Assembly (NCBI GenBank): GCA_036426205.1
Contig: CM071574.1
Coordinates: 17,640,440-17,704,439 of the forward strand
Direction of reading: 5' to 3'
Length of the DNA stretch: 64,000 nucleotides
Origin: Ascaphus truei
Taxonomy: Eukaryota > Chordata > Amphibia > Anura > Ascaphidae
A program made the translations under genes and the position numbers. Shown piece by piece: positions 1 through 9,530 of this stretch (position 1 is its first letter; every line of letters starts with the position of its first letter). Under the pieces are notes generated by a model, which was given only the letters and a program-made list of their open reading frames with translations, was not told the DNA's origin and ran no database searches.

Positions 1-259
1 TTTATTTCTTAAAAGTGACCGTGTGTGAAATGTTATAACGGTGATATGAGTAAACCTCTGAAGGTTCATGTCTGAGTGCCTCCTGCCTACACCTGTTCAA
101 GCTGCAGTCCCTTACTGGGATGAAAATAAAGCAGGCAGAAGCCTGAGTTAAGCAACGTAATACTTTGCATGTTCCTGTTTTTTGTATAATTAACCCTAGA
201 AGACTGTGTCGGGAAGAACCCAGACAGACGTCAGCGCTACAAAAGAGGGGCGTTTGTCA
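1..259. other. Unassigned, no gene seen
   Basis: No coding similarity is recognisable in any frame. An AATAAA-type signal lies near 126-131 and a phrase near 70-90 (CTGAGTGCC...) resembles the one at about 545-560, which suggests a related repeat tail at both places. I cannot assign a family. Confidence 0.3.
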
Positions 260-286
260 CTATATATATATATATATATATATATA
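260..286. repeat. (TA)n microsatellite
   Basis: Uninterrupted alternating TA. It directly abuts the left end of the small MITE at 287-421, whose expected target duplication is TA, so the array probably was the insertion target. Confidence 0.9.
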
Positions 287-421
287 CAGTGTTCGACAAA
301 CCTATACATTTGCTCGCCCCGGGCGAGTGGATTTAACCCCCGGGCGAGTAAATATTGGCCCAAGCAGCACACGTTTGGTACTGTGTGGCGAGTAGATTTT
401 TTGGTGATTTGTCAACCACTG
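287..421. mobile_element. 135-bp TA-flanked MITE
   Basis: The element starts CAGTGTTCGACAAA and ends TTTGTCAACCACTG. These termini are inverted with 12 of 14 positions matching. TA flanks both ends inside a TA array. The interior has several copies of a CGGGCGAGT-like word. CAG-type ends with TA target duplications are typical of Tc1/mariner-derived MITEs. There is no coding capacity, so the superfamily is inferred from the ends only. Confidence 0.65.
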
Positions 422-465
422 TATATATATATATATTTATTATATATATATATATATATATATAC
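422..465. repeat. (TA)n microsatellite, interrupted
   Basis: TA array with one TTTAT interruption near 437, on the right side of the MITE. Together with 260-286 it appears to be one array split by the insertion. Confidence 0.85.
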
Positions 466-565
466 ATACTGAAGAAGATCCCCCTGTGGGATCGAAACGT
501 TGGACTTTTGTGCTTTGTGTTTTAATACACTTACTTAACTTACCTGTCTGAGTGCTGTCTCCTTT
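466..565 (+). mobile_element. Penelope-like element 3' tail fragment
   Basis: It carries GAAGAAGATCCCCCTGTGGG followed by ATCGAAACGTTG and a run leading to TAATACACTTACTTAA. A GAAG...GAAACGT phrase followed by a TTTAATA-type tail is characteristic of 3' ends of vertebrate Penelope-like elements. Related phrases occur at 6714-6760 (minus), 20505-20530 (minus) and 22700-22725 (plus). No protein remains here, so the assignment rests on the tail motif. Confidence 0.45.
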
Positions 566-717
566 TTGCCAGTTTCTGGTAATGTATGCTTTTGTTATCT
601 TTATGGGATATACACCAGCCCATTCAGGATACTATATTGGAGTGCCTGTGAAAATGTTTTTTTCAACTACAGTATATATGTGTATATGTGTATATGTATA
701 TATGTATATATATATTT

Positions 718-958
718 GTAGGGGGTCCATGTCATATGGTTTTGAAGCAAAAGTTGGCACTGTGTGTTCATTTGCATATCATTTCCAAGAATCCCTTGCT
801 GCATGTGAAGCACTGTGTGCTGGGTGATAATGGTGAAAGGCAGGGTTGCAGACCTGTCTAAGACATGCAAATGAGCACACAGTAATATTTCCATTTGCTA
901 TATGCTTTACTGTGGACGTTTTTTGTCACTCTTTTTACCCACCATAACTTAACTAAGT
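718..958 (-). repeat. Dispersed repeat family R1, copy 1
   Basis: Its reverse complement aligns over most of its length with 20603-20865, and partly with 15500-15690. Shared words include GTCTGCAACCC, ATTATCACCCAGCA, GGGATTCT, ATGACATGCAAATGAGCACA and the end TTAAGTTATGGTG. Octamer-like ATTTGCAT words occur twice in inverted orientation. There is no coding potential. I cannot assign a superfamily. Confidence 0.7.
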
Positions 959-975
959 CTATATCTATATCTATG

Positions 976-1777
976 TGTAGCCCTGTGTAATTTTGGGGTT
1001 ACATGCCTCTCTCCTTCTGTGCAGTAATTCCTGGTAAGAGGGCAGGTTTGCCAGAAGTTATCATGAGGTTTTGCCCTCAACCCCATGTGAGGTGTAATAT
1101 GTAGCAAAGGAAGTGACAGCATGTCTGTGTCCACTGACAGTGACACAGGGGTGGGTCTTCTGGAGCTATATAATACGAATCACTTCCTAAAGTTAGCATG
1201 TTCAAGTTGGAGCTGAGTCTGTGCAGTTCAAGTGTCAGTTGCAGAGTGTGGCAATCTGACCCCCCACTGTGTCAGGACTCTGGCACAGATTGTGGCCCTC
1301 CCTTAGGGGAGAGGATACAGACTATTCCCCTTTCTCTATTAGAGAGTCATGGAAGAGCAAGGACAGCTTCTAGGGCCCTGACTAGGAGTGCTGTCCAGGG
1401 ACTTCCTTGAAGTGGGCAACCTGGAAATGTGCGGCTAGGGACCGGCCGCTATGATGGGCAGTCTGCCATGGAGGATGTTAATAAAGAGTGCCTTGATTAA
1501 AAGAACCTTCTCGCCTGAGCCTGGAGTCATTCAGGGAGAAGCTGCACCCAAGGGTTCTCTTCCAGAGACTCCTCCATGCTGTCGTGGGGACCTGGAAGAG
1601 ATGGAGGCGCTGTACCAACTGTGAGTATGATCTCAGCACTACCTCACGAGCCAGTACTGGTGAATTCCCCAATACAATCAAGCGGGACACTCAGGAGTCC
1701 TGTAAGCCAGCAGGTGCACCACACGACATGACATGTAACTGGGGGCAGATTCTGCACATAGGGGTCTGACCGTTACA
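976..1777 (+). mobile_element. 5' LTR of an LTR retrotransposon
   Basis: It runs from TGTAGCCC to CCGTTACA, the TGT...ACA termini expected of an LTR. A TATA-like box (TATATAATA) lies near 1166 and an AATAAA polyadenylation signal near 1480, in the right order for U3-R-U5. A primer-binding-like site follows four bases after the end. The termini match in style the solo LTR at 37792-39208. No second LTR is visible downstream, so the element is incomplete or the 3' copy has been lost. Confidence 0.6.
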
Positions 1778-1781
1778 TTTT

Positions 1782-1799
1782 TGGAGGTGCTGCTGAGAT
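1782..1799 (+). promoter_or_regulatory. Putative primer binding site
   Basis: TGGAGGTGCTGCTGAGAT begins four bases after the LTR end. It resembles the complement of the 3' end of eukaryotic tRNA-Gln (about 14 of 18 positions by my recollection of that tRNA). The position and the initial TGG are what reverse transcription priming requires. The tRNA identity is tentative. Confidence 0.45.
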
Positions 1800-2276
1800 C
1801 CTCAGGACAGGCTTTAGCTGGGCTAATGAGAGGATATGTATCCTACCAGTAATGTGCTGCAGAATGGAAGGAAGCCTAGGGATAGTCAGGAGTACCATGG
1901 TCGCTCGCAAAGCACACCCTAGGGCCTGATATGGAGTAAGGTAGATCTGGAGACAGGACTATTGCTGTTCTAGTCACCTTGCGGCAGCTAGTCATAGGAC
2001 GCCATGCTCATGTGGTAGCCTGGTTAACGCGGGTCAGGAACTCCTGGGAGGGTCTGCGCTAGGTTAGACAACAGTAGGTGACACCCTAAGTACTGCATGG
2101 AGAAGCCAGTAACCAGACTACTAACCACAGAGCACATACTGAAGGATATTGTGTACAGCATACAGAGAGAGAGTTAGCCTAGCCTGAGGTAGTGCATACA
2201 TCTGAGAGAGACACACATGAGATACATGTAGAGGTGCACTGGCATACTTTATTGCGATTGCAACAGAAGTGTAAAG

Positions 2277-2858
2277 ATGGCGACTTGTAAGGATATCCCG
2301 CGCGGTGCGGAGAATCCAAGATGGCGGCTCGCACCTGATGGAGAAAGTGCACGTGGTGTGTGTACCACGGAGGTACAAAATACAGAAATGACTTTCGCCA
2401 GTTTGCTGTGGAGTGGCGCGAAAGCTGTGACCGTGCCGTTCTTGTCCTGCCTAAATTCCCGGGGTGCAACCCTGGAGGATAGCTGTGAGGACATTGTGAT
2501 TATGTGCAAAACTAATGAAGGAGTATCTGATTGCCAGGCGGTGATCACTACCCAAATTGCCACTGCTGCTAATGTGGATTGCAGTGTGATCCAAAATGGC
2601 AGCTCCCACTTCCCTGGGAGACCGCGTGGGTTGTGTGCAGAAGAGACTTTTGCAATAACTTGGCCGGGAATGGCACGAAAGAAAGAACCCCACCCTGATG
2701 GGGGAAGTGGCGCGAAAGTCGTGGCCGCGCCCTCTTGGACTGTGACAGGCTCAGAGCCAATTCTGGGTCATGACGTGAAGCTGTGGGACCCTCCTCTTGT
2801 CTCCACCAGAGGGAGGGGTCCTTGCATCTGCCAATGGAAGACGGAGCTGACTGAGTGA
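2277..2858 (+). CDS. Open frame of 193 codons in LTR element, function unknown
   Basis: The start codon sits in AAGATGGCG, a good initiation context. The frame holds two related segments: one around residues 16-60 (PDGESARG...WSGAKAVTVP) and one around residues 138-155 (PDGGSGAKVVAAPSW), so it contains an internal duplication. I recognise no domain. Cysteines are scattered and do not form a CCHC knuckle. It could be a leader or gag-like product of the LTR element or simply a chance frame in GC-rich repeat DNA. Confidence 0.25.
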   Translation: MATCKDIPRGAENPRWRLAPDGESARGVCTTEVQNTEMTFASLLWSGAKAVTVPFLSCLNSRGATLEDSCEDIVIMCKTNEGVSDCQAVITTQIATAANVDCSVIQNGSSHFPGRPRGLCAEETFAITWPGMARKKEPHPDGGSGAKVVAAPSWTVTGSEPILGHDVKLWDPPLVSTRGRGPCICQWKTELTE

Positions 2859-2956
2859 GGAGCTGGATGTGCGCTTCCTGTCCCTCAGTTTCGAAGTGCT
2901 GGTGAGCAAAAGAGACTGCTGTGCCGTGAGTCTCCTTTGCCAAACACCACTACTAA

Positions 2957-3499
2957 TTGTGTCATGACGGACATTGCCATACACCCCTACCAACTGCCAG
3001 GAGGATTCCTGGTAGTGAAGACGGTGGAAGAGAAGTACTGCGGTGCCTGTGTATGCAGTGCAGGCTGCCGGGCGGAGAAGCCAGCACCACTGCAAGATGC
3101 CCCCAATTTGGTATCCATTATTTGTGGGCCGTGGAGCCGTTCGTGCCTGGGCAAGCCACGGAGGCGGGAGGAGATACAGCAATGCTGACGGCTGGAGCCT
3201 CGCCCAGAGTAAAGAGAGAGGAGGTCGATCCCGGAGAATGGGGATCGCTGCTAATGACGGTACCTAAAACGGATGGCGCAGAGCCCTGCAACCGCAGCGA
3301 GAACTTGGAACCTCGCTGTCGGTCCCCTGCGGAGGTACCCTTACCATCATCGGCGTCTGCCTCATCAGACGACGAGCATGGGAGTCCTACATCGGTGGTG
3401 AAGCGCCTACCGGCAGGCCACTACAGCGGTGCTGAAAGTAAAGAGAAGCTACTCACCGGTGGTCTTGAAGAGCTGGGCATCGAGTATTCGTATTCTTAA
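2957..3499 (+). CDS. Open frame of 180 codons in LTR element, function unknown
   Basis: A second frame begins about 100 bases after the first ends and is in a different phase. Its C-terminal half is rich in Ser, Pro and acidic residues (for example PLPSSASASSDDEHG). There is no recognised domain. The segment could be a degraded continuation of the preceding frame through a frameshift. It ends in TAATAAGA. Confidence 0.22.
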   Translation: MCHDGHCHTPLPTARRIPGSEDGGREVLRCLCMQCRLPGGEASTTARCPQFGIHYLWAVEPFVPGQATEAGGDTAMLTAGASPRVKREEVDPGEWGSLLMTVPKTDGAEPCNRSENLEPRCRSPAEVPLPSSASASSDDEHGSPTSVVKRLPAGHYSGAESKEKLLTGGLEELGIEYSYS

Positions 3500-3500
3500 T

Positions 3501-4441
3501 AAGATTCTACAAATCTGTCCTCGGATTGTATCCAATGGTGGATGTTGATGAATACGCGCAGATTAAAACCGATCAAATCCGCCTAAGGATTTTACACCGC
3601 GATAGGGATTATGGGTGTAAAATGCGAGAAAATCCGGAAAACATACGGTATTTGGGCGGATTCGCCCATCTCTAGCGCTAACTTCACATGGCATTAAGCC
3701 TATCCTAATGAGACCACTAAGCTATATAGGTAATGTCACGCTAGTAGCCCAGATTTAATGGACCTCTGAAGATCTACCCCATGAAGTCAGTACTAAAAAA
3801 TTAATTAAATGGAAATAGCCAGGTTAGTCCAGCTGCGATAGTGCAGAGTTCATGAGAGTTCCTTCAGTATTAGGTGATACCTTTTTTTTTTTTTGGACTA
3901 ACATATTGCACTCCAGTGGAACACCACTTCTCACAGCCAGATCATTCCATAAATGATTTAAACATCACAATCCTCTATGGAATGTTTAAAAGCACTCAAG
4001 AACAAAAAACATTTGAACTAAAAATGATAATACACTTTGACACTAAAACAAAAGGACAATGCTGATATGGGGTTTTTAACCCACTACCATAATTTTTATG
4101 TAATATTTCCCCCTGCCTCTCTCTGAATTTTACAATTCACCCCCTCCCCTTTGCATCCCCCCCCCCCCCCCCCCCTCTGCTGATGGATGTAGGGTCCTCT
4201 GTCTCACTGTCCTTTTCTCTGCATCATCTGCCTTAGATGGCTATCTTGTTTTTCTTTTTTTTAAATCTGTGTTAAGCTCATGGAATCTTTGGACGTTAGT
4301 ATTGAGACCTGAGGAAGAAAGTAGAACTATTAAATAATAACAAGTGTAGCTTTATTTTTATGTTGCGTCGTTGACATACAGTATAGGTATGTTCACCACA
4401 ATAAAACATTTTGGTTTTCAATTATCTCTGTCTCAGAAAAA
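3501..4441. other. Unassigned, with simple repeats
   Basis: No gene seen. A short inverted repeat (TTTTACACC ... GGGTGTAAAA) lies near 3590-3632. A T run lies near 3882-3893 and a 19-C run at 4157-4175. The rest is AT-rich with stops in all frames. Confidence 0.4.
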
Positions 4442-4648
4442 CAGGTGATCCTCGGTATTCGTCAGTCCACTTACCATCAAACGGCTTATCCAAGGCAGCA
4501 TAATGCAGTCCGCTGGACGCATTAACCTACGTTGGAACCGCTTATCCAAATCTCACCGCCGTGGATTAACATGGACCCGCAATCTGATGGTCCGTTATCT
4601 GACGGCTGTTTGTGGGATGGATTCCGTTGGATAAGCGAGGACCGCTTG
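4442..4648. mobile_element. Tigger/mariner-like MITE
   Basis: The left end is CAGGTGATCCTCGGTATTCG; the right end read in reverse is CAAGCGGTCCTCGCTTATCC. The two ends match at most positions and share the TCCTCG core. CAG-type ends with a TCC...TTATCC core are typical of pogo/Tigger-derived MITEs. TA follows the right end, but the left flank is A-rich and shows no clear TA, so the exact left border is uncertain. Confidence 0.4.
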
Positions 4649-4806
4649 TAGTAGTATACCAAACAGTGTATTGAAGGGGGGGTTTATTTTCGGGTCAGCT
4701 TCTAGATACTACATATACATACTACATGCCTGCCAAATTCCAACCTTAATAAATGAAAACCACAGTGCGATAGTTATAAAATAAAACATGGAAAACTCAC
4801 CTCCCA
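4649..4806. other. Unassigned
   Basis: AT-rich sequence between the MITE and the solo LTR, with no recognisable feature. Confidence 0.3.
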
Positions 4807-4811
4807 GTATC

Positions 4812-5240
4812 TGTGACGGTGCTCGTCTCAAATCAGGAAGCGGACCCGCAGGGCTGAGATAGGGATGCAAATAAACTGACCACAGCCCTGGGACAGAGTC
4901 CTGTAAGAGTATCCATAGTCGGTATGGAAGCAGGGGCCAGGGCTGGCAGCAGTGATTCAAAGTCCAGGCAACAGGCAAAAGGTCAGGGAAGGCAGAAAGC
5001 AGCGAGGTCGGGGTCACGGTCCAGGGTCAGCAACAGGGAATCCAAACGGGTAACAGGAAAGGGCGACAGCAAAGACCAACAGGAGCTGCAAAAACACAGA
5101 ACTTTGCCCGGCAACTCCAACCAGTAAGTGCAACCTTATATAGCAGGCTGCCAGTAACCAAAATGGCCAAATTGAGCAGAAAGGGCAGGAAAACACATAC
5201 TGGCAGCAAAACCTGGAACAGATCGAGCTGAATCCTTACA
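4812..5240 (-). mobile_element. Solo LTR, Gypsy type, with 5-bp target duplication
   Basis: On the minus strand it runs from TGTAAGGATTC to CCGTCACA. The identical 5-mer GTATC flanks it at 4807-4811 and 5241-5245, which is direct evidence of an intact LTR boundary and of integration. The LTR is rich in AGGTC/CAGG words typical of vertebrate Gypsy LTRs. Its start (TGTAAGGAWTC) matches the LTR at 29352-30443, so both probably belong to the same clade. No internal region remains, which implies LTR-LTR recombination. Confidence 0.8.
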
Positions 5241-5454
5241 GTATCCCTGTATATACTATCAACGATCACAGTGAGAGTGAGAAGAAGCATAACATTTTAC
5301 AAACTGTGAGACAGTGTGACAAGTCGGTATATACTGTATGCAGATGCTGTACAATGTCCCTCTCTCCCCAACACTCAATATATCCCAGCATAATGACAGT
5401 GTTATTACCACCATGATACATGTCTCTCTATTGTCCTGTCTCCCTCCTGCCTTT

Positions 5455-5885
5455 TGACTCTAAACTCCTTAAACGCCTTGTATTCTCTCGCTTGCTCCAT
5501 TTTTTCACCTCCTATTCTCTCATAGATACTCTACAATCTGGCTTCCACACTGCCCATTGAAACAGCCCTCCCTAATATAACTTATGACCTCCATGCTACC
5601 AAAGACAAACATCATTACACTGTGCTCATATTGCTCAACTTCTTTGCAGCCTTTGATCCTGTGGACCATTATCTTCTACTTCACATTCTCCATACTCTTG
5701 GTATCTGTAACAGAGCTTTATCCTGGATCACCTCTTCCCTCTCCCAACGTATATTCAGTTTCTCATTTGCTAACAACTTCTCCTCTTCTGTCGACCTCTC
5801 TGTGGGTGTACCCTAGGGGTCTGTCCTGGGACCTCTTCTCTTTTCTCTCTACACACTCTCTCTAGGTGACCTTATCACATCTCAA
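5455..5885 (+). pseudogene. L2-type LINE reverse transcriptase, 5' part
   Basis: Translation in shifting frames gives the L2/CR1-group palm: LQSGFHTAHSTETALPNITY, then ILLNFFAAFDPVDHYLLLH (the first catalytic Asp region), then GVP and GSVLGPLLFSLYT. The frame is broken by a stop (GVP*GSVLG near 5814) and by frameshifts. The element is cut at 5885 by the insertion at 5886-7191 and resumes at 7192. Upstream endonuclease sequence is absent, so the copy is 5'-truncated. Confidence 0.8.
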
Positions 5886-7191
5886 TGAAAGAGAAAAAAT
5901 GACTGAGGAGCTCAAAGGTACACTGGCGACACACTTTATTCGAGCTCGGCTAGTCCCACGAATTCGGGTATACCCGGGTGTATTGAGGTTTGTGACTGTT
6001 TTCTGCCCGAGTGCATTGAGGTATTTTCCAACCAGGGATTGAAGCATTTTATTCCTGCTGGCTGCAATACTGCACAGTATATATATATATACTGCATTAC
6101 AATTCATGAATTTATGCCATCTGGTAGACACGCAAAGCATTGCAGCCTATTAAATCCTAATCATCATCATTTAACAGATCAGCCGCCCGTCAGCCAGGCA
6201 TGAACCCAGGCTGGGAAGGCAAACGCAACGGGGCTTGTCAGAGGTGAGGAGCGGCGCATTCCAGGTATCTGCCAGGTACATACTGGGTATTTGCTCGAAT
6301 AAAGTGTGTCGGTGCAGTAACACCTCATGGCGTCTGCCAATGCCTTCTGTAGCAGTGCAAATAGGGAGATTCTGTGGGAGAGATAAAGAGAACAATACTG
6401 CTGTGTGTGACAAAAGGTCCAAGTAATATCATGCAGAAAGATAGGATAAGCCTGGAGTAACACTTAACTCACGATACAGCCATCCTCTTTGTGTCCATGA
6501 CTCTCACTCCCTCTCTCCTGATGTCAGTGTGTGCGCACACAGATGACGTCACTCCCCGGCGCTTGCTCGATCCGGAGCATTGGAGAAAGAAAAAGATCGA
6601 TCCCGCTGCCTCCAAGAAGCACAGGGACTCACCAGGTAAAAATAAAACTGAAGTTTATTCAAACAACATTAAAAATGAACAGTCAGGACGAACAAAAATA
6701 GAACAACCTCCTCCCACGCGTTTCGGGCATGCACTGCCCTTTCTCAAGGAGTATAAGGTAAGTCATGGGAGGGGACTATTTAAACCCCCCTCACAGGCTA
6801 ATGAAACAGATGAAAAACACCTGATGAATTCAATACATGATTGAATTGCATTGGAAATCTAGGATTTATAGAACATAATTGAAATAGTTATTAGTGTGAA
6901 ACAACCATTTGTAAAGTTGTCTTATCATGATTGCACAAAAAGGATTTATACTGCATATAAATAATCAATTGAGTATCACCAAAGTAGTTGCCCATAATGG
7001 TATATAACAACAAAAGGGCAAATACTTTATATAAATGGTGATGTATAAACCAATTGGTTAGTTACTATTTGGTTAGCATTATGAAATTTTAATAAATTTC
7101 TATGAGTGGATGTTATGATGTAAGCATAAATTGAGCTGTATTTTCATTATTGCAGTGACAATCAGAATCTAAATATAGATCTGTAATGCAA
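5886..7191 (-). mobile_element. 1.3-kb insertion in the L2 element, 12-bp target duplication
   Basis: The 12-mer ATCACATCTCAA occurs at 5874-5885 and again at 7192-7203, and the L2 reading resumes straight after the second copy. On the minus strand the segment around 6760-6714 reads CTCCTTGAGAAAGGGCAGTG followed by CATGCCCGAAACGCGTGGG, a Penelope-like tail. The other half (5919-6313) contains an inverted repeat (CGACACACTTTATTCGAGC near 5930 against its complement near 6293). A 12-bp duplication suits target-primed insertion better than cut-and-paste. The insert is probably composite. Confidence 0.6.
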
Positions 7192-8120
7192 ATCACATCT
7201 CAAGTTCAAATATCAACTGTATGCTGATGACACAAATTTACTTTTTGATCCCTGACCTTATACCTCCTGTACAGACCAAAGTCTCTGAATGTCTCAGCTA
7301 TGGCATCCTGGAAAGCCCACTGCCACCTCAAACTGAACATGTAAAAGACAGAGCGCCACACACTTCCTCCAAAGTTTGGCCCTACTGCCCTTTCTACATT
7401 ACTGTTGGCAGCATGATCATACACCCAGTATCACAAGCACACTGCCTCACATTCTTCTCTCATATTCACAATGTAGCTAAAACCTATAGTTTTTTCCTCC
7501 GTAACATTTAGAGTATACACCCTTTCCTCTGTTGCTCTACTGTTAAAAACTATAATGCAGGCATGCATTTTCTCCCGTCTCGAGTATTGTAATGTTCTAT
7601 TGTCCAGTCTTCCTGCCTCTCACCTTTCTCTCCTACAATCTATCCTAAATGCTGCTGCTAGAATCACGTTACTCTCTCCTAAATCTGTCTCAGTGTCTCT
7701 CTTGCCGAAATCCTCTTCTGGCTTCATATCAAATCTCGTATTACACGCTTTTAAGGCTACAATCTTCTGCCCCTCCTTACATCTGAGCCCAAATTTCTCG
7801 CTATACACTGTCCCGACTCTGGCGTTCTGCTCAAAGATGTCTTCTGTCTACCCTTTTTGTAGCTAAAGCCCTCTCCTGGCTATAACCTTTCTCACTTACT
7901 GCCCCACACCTCTGGAATGGCCTTCCTCTCAATGTCCGACTAGTCCCTCGCTATCCACCTTTAAGACCCATCTTAAAACACACCTCTTTAACGAAACATA
8001 TGGGCATCTCCGTGGCTGATACTGTGCACCTCATACATCGACCATTCATATGCACTTACCAGAACACCTTCCTACTGGCGCTGTACATTCTTCCTACTTA
8101 CCACTTAGATTGTAAGCTCA
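7192..8120 (+). pseudogene. L2-type LINE, 3' part
   Basis: This continues the element at 5455-5885. The catalytic box reads YQLYADDTNLL at about 7208-7240, followed by degraded thumb sequence, then the conserved C-terminal phrases SRLEYCNVLLSSLPASHLSL (7573 on), QSILNAAARI, and APHLWNGLPLNVRL (around 7895-7940). The 3' end has TTAGATTGTAAGCTC near 8105, the usual L2 tail. Several stops and frameshifts make it inactive. Confidence 0.8.
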
Positions 8121-8740
8121 GAAGACTGGAAGAAGACGACGAGGCAACATCCTGGATGAAGAAAGAAGTGAAGAAAGAAGACTGCTTTCAAGAAATCCAG
8201 AAAAGAAGAAGAAATAAAGATCTACTGACCAGAAACTACTCTTCTATTGACAGAGGATCTAGGACTTCGGCTGAAATTGAGGATCCCCCAACGTCCATCA
8301 GATTGTAAGAAGGCCGCTGGGCCTGGATTTATTTTACTTGATTTTGTTTATTTTTGTGACATCAGGCAGGGATTTATTTGTTTATGCTTATCTATTTTTT
8401 TATTTTTAACTGTGCCATTGGGCTGGGATTATTTTTGATCAATTGTTTAAAAAAAAAAGTAATCCATTTATTTATTTAGGGTGTACATTGACAATCAGTG
8501 TGGATACATAGGCCTAGGTAGCTACAGTGACAATAAATTTATTAAAATGTCAGTCTTTATATGGTGTGTATTTTTTTTATTAATACATGTATTTCTAGGT
8601 TATGTATTTTGTGCAATGGTTTTCTATGTCCAAAATCCCTTAGCCACATTTGGCTTATTAGCCATTATTGTAAGGTGTGTTGTAATGTTGGGGGGTGGAT
8701 TATGGGGGTAGGTTAGGATGCCCAGAGCGGTAACAGGGGG
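8121..8740 (+). repeat. Non-autonomous element module M1, copy 1
   Basis: 8240-8475 is repeated almost exactly at 9283-9515: both contain GAGGAT, CAACGTCCATCAGATTGTAA, GAAGGCCGCTGG and CTGTGCCATTGGGCTGGGAT. The purine-rich start (8125-8235, GAAGAAGA repeats) matches in style 53310-53400 inside the element at 52654-54749, which then shows the parallel words GAGGATC, CATCCACGATGGATCTGG. These look like pieces of one large non-autonomous DNA transposon family. There is no coding capacity that I trust. Confidence 0.55.
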
Positions 8741-9240
8741 GAGGGGGATGTTAACCCGTTGTATGCCATAGCAGTTGTACCACTATAACATACAATGTGT
8801 CGTATAGTAGTTAGGGTGTTTATATTAACCCATTGGTTATCTTAGTTGCCATGAAGGCAAGCATAATGCATGACTTCATGCTTCTATAGCTTCCAAGGGG
8901 TGAATTTGAGAAAAAATGATCATTTGGAAAGAATATGCCTAGTATATAGTGCATTGCATTGCAATATATACCTGGGATCTTTCTTATCCTATGGCTAATG
9001 CTATGTTATCTGGTTAACGCACCGGTAACCATATGCAAATGAGCAGACTAACGGATGTACATTTTGCATCTCATTAGCTTTGAGAATACGGTTAAACTTA
9101 GGAACAATAACGCATATTCCCATCTTCAGGGACGATCTTTCTTACCGCAAAAGTGGTGGACTTCTGAGGACCTACCCCTAAGTGTTTTTACTTTGTTATT
9201 TTTTCGTATTTGCCAGTGGGCTGCATGGCAGGGAAGTACT
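8741..9240. other. Unassigned, likely interior of the M1-family element
   Basis: Contains TTAACCCGTTG, TTAACCCATTGG and short self-complementary stretches (around 8765-8880), a style shared with 54.4 kb and 59.4 kb. Around 9010-9080 there are GGTTAACGCACCGGTAACC and CATATGCAAATGAGC. No gene seen. Confidence 0.35.
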
Positions 9241-9530
9241 GTACCATATATATGGTGTGGGAATGGACTTGAGGGTCTATTAACAGAGGATTTAGGACTT
9301 CGGGTGAAATTGAGGCTCCCCAACGTCCATCAGATTGTAAGAAGGCCGCTGGACCTGGATTTATTTTACTTGATTTTGTTTTTGTTTATTTTTGTGACAT
9401 CAGGAAGGGATTAATTTTTTATGCTTATCTGTTTTTTTATTTTTAACTGTGCCATTGGGCTGGGATTATTTTTCATGAATTGTTTTTTAAAAAGTAATCC
9501 ATTTAATCCATCCGTGGAGCTTGAAACGCA
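9241..9530 (+). repeat. Module M1, copy 2
   Basis: Direct repeat of 8240-8475, about 1.04 kb further on. The conserved core includes GTCCATCAGATTGTAAGAAG and GGATTTATTTTACTTGATTT. Differences are mainly small indels in the T-rich part. Confidence 0.7.

Larger units (their letters stand above)
1778..3500 (+). mobile_element. Internal region of the LTR element, no pol recognised
   Basis: Sequence downstream of the LTR and primer-binding-like site. It contains two open frames (2277-2858 and 2957-3499) but no protease, reverse transcriptase, RNase H or integrase motif. It is therefore either a 5' remnant that ends in the leader/gag part or a non-autonomous element. The right boundary is uncertain and was placed at the end of the second frame. 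Confidence 0.4.

Noticed and set aside
2121..2943. Several minus-strand frames opposite the plus-strand frames
   Set aside because: Shadows in GC-rich DNA with no family similarity.
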